Assembly (NCBI GenBank): GCA_005789975.1
Contig: SXWC01000101.1
Location: forward strand, 1-11,017
Origin: Planctomycetaceae bacterium
GTDB taxonomy: Bacteria; Planctomycetota; Planctomycetia; Pirellulales; UBA1268
DNA: 11,017 bases
Reading direction: 5' to 3'
Below the pieces are notes generated by a model, which made no database searches, was not told the DNA's origin, and was given only the letters and a program-made list of their open reading frames with translations. Shown one piece after another: positions 6,874-11,017 of the stretch. A program made the position numbers and the translations under genes. Each line of letters begins with the position of its first letter. Positions within the stretch are counted from its first letter, which is position 1.

Positions 6874-7900
6874 CTTCAGAGAGCGAGAAGGGGGATGGAA
6901 CGAGATCGGGCAGGGCGACGGTGCGGCACGCGGCCACGTCGATGATCGCCCGCACGAGGCCGGCCCGGCCAGTGCCGGCGAATCCCACGAACGACGTCGT
7001 CAGCCGCGGGTTGACCTCGAGCACGCGGTCATCGAGCCCGTCGTCGCGACTGCCGAGGATCATATCGACTCCGATCCAGCCCGCCTGCGTCCCCCCGCCG
7101 ATGCGGGCCACGGCCCCGATCGCCCTGACGGCCAGTCGTTCGGCCCGCCTCGCGATCGCCGGCTCGACCAGCGGCTCGCCCCCCAGGTACCGGGGCTGCG
7201 GACCGCCTGAAAACAGCTGTCGCACGGCCGGCAACGGCAGGATGCCGGCCGCCCCGACAAGACACGACACGCCCACCGGCATTCCCCCGACGAATGCCTC
7301 GAGCCGTGCGGCCTGCTCGCCCGGCGGCGGCGGAGCCTCGCCGGGCCGCACGACGACGAGGCCGTCGCTCCCCGTGCTCCCGCGGGCCTTACGGACAGCG
7401 GGCAGGTGAAACCACCGCGGCCACGCTTCACCGGCCGCGAGCGAACGCCCGGCGGGCACGGGCACGCCCGCCGCGGCGAGCGTGTCGATCGTGGCCTGCT
7501 TGTCGGAGGCGATTTTGATGAAACCGTCGCTCGGTGCGAGCACCGTGCCGCCCACCAAGCGAACCGCCGCGACCCGGTCGGCGAGGATTCCCGCCGTCTC
7601 GGGGGCCACGATCAGCGTCGCATCGGCATGCCGCGACTCCTCGACGAGCACCGCGATCTCCGTGCCCGGAGGCACGGTTTTGATACGGACACCGTCGGGC
7701 AGGTCGATTCTCCGCGATTCATCGACGAGCCCCGTCACCTCACATCCGCGATCCCGTGCGGCATCGGCGAGCAGCCCGCAGAACATGGACCGCCCCTCGC
7801 GGGCCAGAGCCTCGGCATCATCCCCCGCGGCGACGATGTGCCGCCGATCGGGCCCGGCGAGCCCCCCGGAGCAGCACCATTCATAGATCACGAGTCGCAT
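6860..7900 (-). CDS. mfnD: ATP-grasp ligase, MfnD-like
   Basis: This 346-residue protein is an ATP-grasp enzyme, a class that joins an amine to a carboxylate through an acyl phosphate. It opens MRLVIYEWCCSGG, as in ATP-grasp proteins of the C1-cofactor loci. It continues with IASDKQATIDTLAAAGVPVPAG (about 130-151), a candidate ATP-binding lysine in VRKARGSTGSDG (171), and the metal-binding residues Asp279 (IGVDM), Glu295 and Asn297 (VLEVNPRLTTSFVG). As first gene of an operon with MfnF- and MfnE-like genes, it probably couples glutamate to tyramine or, as in bacterial methylofuran, to tyrosine. Addition of further glutamates is another option. A strong AGGAGG (7919-7914) precedes the ATG, but at 13 bases, an unusually long spacer; no other in-frame start lies between. 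The ATP-grasp call is secure; the substrate is inferred. Confidence 0.8.
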   Translation of the reverse strand: MRLVIYEWCCSGGLAGPDRRHIVAAGDDAEALAREGRSMFCGLLADAARDRGCEVTGLVDESRRIDLPDGVRIKTVPPGTEIAVLVEESRHADATLIVAPETAGILADRVAAVRLVGGTVLAPSDGFIKIASDKQATIDTLAAAGVPVPAGRSLAAGEAWPRWFHLPAVRKARGSTGSDGLVVVRPGEAPPPPGEQAARLEAFVGGMPVGVSCLVGAAGILPLPAVRQLFSGGPQPRYLGGEPLVEPAIARRAERLAVRAIGAVARIGGGTQAGWIGVDMILGSRDDGLDDRVLEVNPRLTTSFVGFAGTGRAGLVRAIIDVAACRTVALPDLVPSPFSLSEDAPA

Positions 7901-7913
7901 GGCCGTCTTCGGT

Positions 7914-7919
7914 CCTCCT
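7914..7919 (-). promoter_or_regulatory. Ribosome binding site with long spacer
   Basis: AGGAGG on the minus strand is the strongest Shine-Dalgarno in the window, but it stands 13 bases from the ATG at 7900 instead of the usual 5-9. No alternative start codon exists in frame between them. Confidence 0.45.
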
Positions 7920-8014
7920 GATCACGGCACCGGAAGAGTTGGATCAGTGAACAGGCGGACAAGCGGGGCCGTCGCGGGCCGGTGCAGGCTCGCGGTGCAG
8001 CGGGGCACGGCGGC

Positions 8015-8055
8015 CCGATGCCTTCGGGACTCGGGCTTTGCCCCGCCAGCATCGG
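8015..8055. other. Nested hairpin between suf and methylofuran operons
   Basis: Within the 194-base gap 7901-8094, CCGATGC (8015-8021) pairs with GCATCGG (8049-8055), enclosing a small GGGC-TTT-GCCC hairpin. The gap also holds CGGTGCAG twice (7980-7987 and 7993-8000). No U-run follows on the minus strand, so termination, attenuation or a leader structure for the operon ahead are all open. I see no supported gene in this gap. Confidence 0.3.
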
Positions 8056-8076
8056 AGGCTCTCCTGCGGCCGGGAG

Positions 8077-8094
8077 CGTCGGGAGATCCCGACG
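8077..8094 (-). terminator. Hairpin directly after the suf operon
   Basis: CGTCGGGA and TCCCGACG form a perfect 8-bp inverted repeat separated by two bases (a 7-bp stem with a 4-base loop in practice), starting at the base after the TGA of the Rieske-SufT gene. No T-run follows on the minus strand. It is best read as an mRNA 3'-end hairpin or a U-less terminator of the suf operon. Confidence 0.45.
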
Positions 8095-8874
8095 TCAAAA
8101 GATCCCGAGTTGATCCCGGGCCGCGTCGGTCATGCGATCGGGTGTCCATGGCGGCTCCATGACGATCCGCACCTCCACCGCCGCGACCTCCGGGCTCGCG
8201 CCCACGCACCGCTTCGTGTCGGCGATGAGCTGCGGCCCCGCCGGGCAGGCGGGGCTCGTCATCGTCATGTCGATCGCCGCATGCAGCTTGCCCGGCACGT
8301 CGGCCGATGGAGAGAGCGTGACGCCGTAAATCAGCCCGAGATCGACGATGTTGACGAAGAGCTCGGGATCCTTGACTTCTTTCAGCATCTCCCGAACCCG
8401 GTCCTCGCAGAGCGGGCCGGACTCCCCGGGAGCGACCACGGCCGGGGATCCGCCGCCAACCGTCGGCACCGGCGCCGCGACGGCGGCCGACGTCACGGGC
8501 AACGGTGCGGCCACCGGCGCCGAGACCGCGCCGTGCAAGGGGGGGCCACCGGAGCCGGCCTCGGCCCGCAGTCGCACCCAGACGCCGCCATCCTCGACCT
8601 TCACGTCATGGGCTCGCGTACTCCGTATGGCAGGCATGGAAAGCGCCGCGCCGGTGCGGATGTCGAACTTCGCCCCGTGTCGGGGGCAGGAGATCTTGTG
8701 GTCGCGGAGTTCGCCATCGGCCAGCGGCCCGCCGTCGTGGGTGCAGACGTCGTCGATCGCGTAGAAGACGCCCCCGACATGGAACAGCGCGACCATGTCG
8801 CCATCGACATCGACGAGCGTCTTGCCCGGATCGGGAATCTCGGAGACGTCGGCAACACGGAGAAAATCGGCCAT
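8095..8874 (-). CDS. Rieske [2Fe-2S] - SufT (MIP18/DUF59) fusion protein
   Basis: This 259-residue protein joins two iron-sulfur-related domains. Residues 1-103 form a Rieske ferredoxin-like domain of the NirD/dioxygenase-ferredoxin type, with ligands Cys44, His46, Cys63 and His66 (CTHDGG and SCPRHG). A Pro/Ala/Gly/Val-rich linker spans about 104-153. Residues 155-259 form a MIP18/DUF59 (SufT-like) domain, with VKDPEL (167-172), NIVDLGLIYGV, TSPACPAGP carrying the family cysteine Cys210, and EPPWTPDRMTDAARDQLGIF. SufT proteins help mature or deliver Fe-S clusters. The gene follows sufD by 103 bases on the same strand, which suits this role. The frame is open back to 9144, but residues encoded there are Arg/Ser/Pro-rich and overlap sufD, so I place the start at the ATG at 8874, right before the Rieske strand. 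No clear Shine-Dalgarno is seen. The domains are firm; the joint function is inferred. Confidence 0.88.
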   Translation of the reverse strand: MADFLRVADVSEIPDPGKTLVDVDGDMVALFHVGGVFYAIDDVCTHDGGPLADGELRDHKISCPRHGAKFDIRTGAALSMPAIRSTRAHDVKVEDGGVWVRLRAEAGSGGPPLHGAVSAPVAAPLPVTSAAVAAPVPTVGGGSPAVVAPGESGPLCEDRVREMLKEVKDPELFVNIVDLGLIYGVTLSPSADVPGKLHAAIDMTMTSPACPAGPQLIADTKRCVGASPEVAAVEVRIVMEPPWTPDRMTDAARDQLGIF

Positions 8875-8977
8875 GGTCGGGGGTTCCAAGCGTCTCGGAC
8901 GGTGAGGGATGATCTGGAAGTCACCGGCCGGATTCCCGTCGCTCGCGCCCGGGCCTCCGACGGATGAACGAACTCCA

Positions 8978-10372
8978 TCAGGTGATCCGGCGGATGCGAC
9001 TGCCGATCGCGCGGGCGAGCGCCTCGCGAACCTGCGGAATCGTGATCCGGTCGAAGACCTGCTGAAAGAACCCGGCGACGACGAGCCTCGCCGCCTCGTC
9101 GGCCGAGAGTCCGCGGGCCTGGGCGTAGAAAACCTGCTCGGCATCGACGCGGCCGCTGGTGGCGCCGTGGGTGCAGCGGACGTCGTCGGCCTCGATCTCG
9201 AGACCGGGGATCGAGTCGGCCCGGGCTTCGTTCGAGAGCATGAGGTTGTCGTTGCGCTGGTAGCCGTCCGTCTTCTGGGCGGCCTTGTCCACCTTGATCA
9301 TGCCCCGCCAGACGAGCCGACTGCGGTCCTGCAGCGCGCCCTTGTAGAGCAGGTCGCTCCGGCAGGAGGGAGCCTCGTGATGCTGAAGCGTGTTGTAGAC
9401 GAGGTGCTGGCGTCCCTCGGTGAACATCACGCCATTCACCTGGGCGTCGGCCCCCCGGCCGACGAGCGCCACGTCCTGGGCCACCTGCGAGAGGCGGCTG
9501 CCGAGCGCGCCGAGCGTCCACTGGAGGCGACCGTGATCGTGCACGACGGCCTTCTGCCGCGCGACGTGCCAGACGCCGTTGTTCCAGTTTTGGAGATTGA
9601 CCATGCGGAGGAAGCCGCCTTTGCCCACCACGATCTCGGTGCCGCCGCAGTGAAAACCGCCGACGCCGCCGGCGGGACCGCCACCGGCGGTCTCCGTGAG
9701 CACGGTTGCCTCGGCACCCTCGCCGAGCACGACGAGGACGTGCGAGGTGTCGACACCTCCGTCGCTGATCCCGGAGATCACGTGCAGCGGGGCCGCGATC
9801 CTCACCCCGGGCGGCACGAAGAGCACGACGCTCGCGGCATGAAATGCGGCGTGGAGGGCCGCGAACCAGTCGCACCCGGGATCGATCACCGAGAACCAGT
9901 GCGGCCGGAAGATCTCGGAATGGTCGGCCAGCAACCGGTCCGAGGATCCGAACACGACCCCCTGCGCGGCCAGGGCCGGATCGAGCTCATCCCGGATGAC
10001 ATGCCCATCGATCGACGCAAACCGGCCGCCGAGGCTCGCGGGCCCGACGGGCCTCGCGGCCGCCTCGAAGTCGGCATACGACTCCGCGGCGAGGTCCCCC
10101 GAGAGAATCGCCGGTGCGAGCAGCCCTTCGGGAGCGGCCAGCCCGCGGGCCGGAGCGGGCCTGGGCCCCCAGACCTTCGGCTTGAATAGCCGCAGATCGG
10201 TCCGCATCCAGTTTTCATCGCGTCGGTCGGGGAGCTGCAGCGACTCGAGCCTTTCGAACGCCTGACGGCGGGCGTCGAGCGCCCACGCGGGCGGCGCGGC
10301 GGCATCGAGGAGCCTGTCCAGGGATTCACGGTCGAAAGCGGAGGCCGCAGGAGTGACGGTGGTGGTGCTCAT
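8978..10372 (-). CDS. sufD: Fe-S cluster assembly protein SufD
   Basis: SufD pairs with SufB in the SufBC2D scaffold that builds Fe-S clusters in the cytosol. The 464-residue length suits the family (about 420-460). The N-terminal helical part has QAFERLESLQLPDRRDENWMRTDL (38-60). The beta-helix core follows, with NWNNGVWHVARQKAVVHDHGRLQWTLGALG (about 262-291), then KTDGYQRNDNLMLSNEARADSIPGLEIEADDVRCTHGATSGRVDAEQVFYAQARGL in pieces over 367-421. Cys400 and His402 in CTHGAT match the Cys/His pair found important in E. coli SufD. The ATG at 10372 comes 10 bases after the sufB stop, with no own Shine-Dalgarno visible, so translation is probably coupled. The Rieske-SufT gene follows 103 bases later. 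A long open frame on the opposite strand (8909-10189) is a high-GC shadow. Confidence 0.95.
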   Translation of the reverse strand: MSTTTVTPAASAFDRESLDRLLDAAAPPAWALDARRQAFERLESLQLPDRRDENWMRTDLRLFKPKVWGPRPAPARGLAAPEGLLAPAILSGDLAAESYADFEAAARPVGPASLGGRFASIDGHVIRDELDPALAAQGVVFGSSDRLLADHSEIFRPHWFSVIDPGCDWFAALHAAFHAASVVLFVPPGVRIAAPLHVISGISDGGVDTSHVLVVLGEGAEATVLTETAGGGPAGGVGGFHCGGTEIVVGKGGFLRMVNLQNWNNGVWHVARQKAVVHDHGRLQWTLGALGSRLSQVAQDVALVGRGADAQVNGVMFTEGRQHLVYNTLQHHEAPSCRSDLLYKGALQDRSRLVWRGMIKVDKAAQKTDGYQRNDNLMLSNEARADSIPGLEIEADDVRCTHGATSGRVDAEQVFYAQARGLSADEAARLVVAGFFQQVFDRITIPQVREALARAIGSRIRRIT

Positions 10373-10382
10373 GGTCGTCGCG

Positions 10383-11017
10383 TCAGCCCACGGATCCTTC
10401 CATCTGCAGTTCGATCAGCCGATTCATCTCGACGGCATATTCCATCGGCAGCTCCTTGACGAGCGGCTCGATGAATCCGCCGACGATCATCGTGCTCGCC
10501 TCCGCCTCGGAGAGTCCGCGGCTCATCAGATAGAAGAGCTGCTCCTCGCCGATCTTCGAGACGCTCGCCTCGTGGCCGATCGAGACGTCCTGCTCTTCGA
10601 TCTCGATGTAGGGGTAGGTGTCGCTGCGGCTGCGGTCGTCGAGAATGAGCGCGTCGCAGACGACGCTCGACTTGCTCTTCTTCGCCCCGGGCTCCACCTT
10701 CACGAGGCCGCGGTAACTGGCCCGGCCGCCGTTCTTGGAGATGCTCTTGGACACGATCCTGCCGCTGGTGTGCGGGGCCGCGTGCACGAGTTTCGCGCCG
10801 GCATCCTGATGCTGGCCGGCCGATGCGAAGGCGATCGAGAGAATCTCGCCGCGGGCGCCCGGCTCCATCATGTAGACCGCCGGATACTTCATCGTGAGAT
10901 GACTGCCGAGATTGCCGTCGATCCACTCCATCATCGAGTCGCCGTAGGCCATGGCCCGCTTCGTGACGAGGTTGTAGATGTTGTTGGCCCAGTTTTGGAT
11001 CGTGGTGTAGCGGCTGC
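10383..11017 (-). CDS. sufB: Fe-S cluster assembly protein SufB, 5' end missing
   Basis: SufB is the main scaffold subunit of the SufBC2D complex. The visible 210 or so C-terminal residues, of roughly 470, run in from the right edge: [19 protein letters not shown] continues before the internal ATG at 10952, proving that this ATG is not the start. Family features include the MMEWIDGN and MKYPAVYM stretches and [21 protein letters not shown] in pieces. VVCDALIL carries the cysteine equivalent to E. coli Cys405 (codon 10656-10658), and [26 protein letters not shown] has the His-Glu pair equivalent to His433-Glu434 (10569-10574). All these assembly residues are present. It ends 10 bases before sufD. 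sufC and sufS are not in this window and may lie beyond the edge or elsewhere. Confidence 0.97.
   Translation of the reverse strand, partial: SRYTTIQNWANNIYNLVTKRAMAYGDSMMEWIDGNLGSHLTMKYPAVYMMEPGARGEILSIAFASAGQHQDAGAKLVHAAPHTSGRIVSKSISKNGGRASYRGLVKVEPGAKKSKSSVVCDALILDDRSRSDTYPYIEIEEQDVSIGHEASVSKIGEEQLFYLMSRGLSEAEASTMIVGGFIEPLVKELPMEYAVEMNRLIELQMEGSVG

Noticed and set aside
7922..8209. Small minus-strand open frame of 95 codons between the operons
   Set aside because: It overlaps the Rieske-SufT gene, is Arg/Gly/Pro-rich and has no ribosome site or domain.
8875..9144. N-terminal extension of the Rieske-SufT frame
   Set aside because: The extra 90 residues are Arg/Ser/Pro-rich and overlap the end of sufD in another frame. 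The Rieske domain begins at the ATG at 8874.
8909..10189. Plus-strand open frame of 426 codons opposite sufD
   Set aside because: SufD is unmistakable on the minus strand, and the plus frame is composition-driven with no recognisable domain.
1..11017. CRISPR arrays, insertion sequences, prophage or tRNA genes
   Set aside because: No spaced repeats, transposase, integrase or cloverleaf-like segment was seen; base use and gene packing are uniform.

Overview
The window looks like chromosomal DNA from a GC-rich planctomycete, probably of the Pirellulales type. This is inferred from three things: high GC in coding and non-coding DNA, a secreted protein that resembles the planctomycete-typical DUF1598 family, and genes of the methanopterin/methanofuran-linked one-carbon pathway, which planctomycetes share with methylotrophic proteobacteria and archaea. 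Eight genes lie almost end to end, with partial genes at both edges. No gene-free stretch exceeds 300 bases; the longest are about 231 and 194 bases. I see no tRNA, rRNA, CRISPR array, insertion sequence or sign of recent transfer.

Left block, plus strand (1-1587): the 3' part of dihydroorotase (pyrC, pyrimidine synthesis), followed after one base by a small NYN/YacP-type RNase-fold gene. Next, on the minus strand (1637-3589), is a sigma-54-dependent activator with the layout FHA, GAF, AAA+, Fis-type HTH. Its sigma-54 contact loop reads GAVTGA instead of GAFTGA. A divergent intergenic region holds a candidate -24/-12 promoter pointing rightward at a secreted DUF1598-like protein of unknown function (3822-5216).

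Middle block, minus strand (5222-7900): a tightly overlapping three-gene operon of an ATP-grasp ligase (MfnD-like), an ASKHA-fold 'H4MPT-linked C1 transfer' protein (MfnF-like) and a small amino-acid-kinase-fold protein (MfnE-like). Together they could make gamma-glutamyl-tyramine (or -tyrosine), activate the aminomethylfuran phosphate and join the two, which are the late steps to the core of methanofuran/methylofuran. The pathway assignment rests on motifs, gene order and known family roles.

Right block, minus strand (8095-11017): the end of an iron-sulfur assembly operon, sufB (partial), sufD, and a gene fusing a Rieske [2Fe-2S] domain to a SufT/MIP18 (DUF59) domain. A hairpin follows its stop codon directly. 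The most notable points are the Rieske-SufT fusion, the compact methylofuran operon, and the sigma-54 activator, promoter and DUF1598 arrangement.
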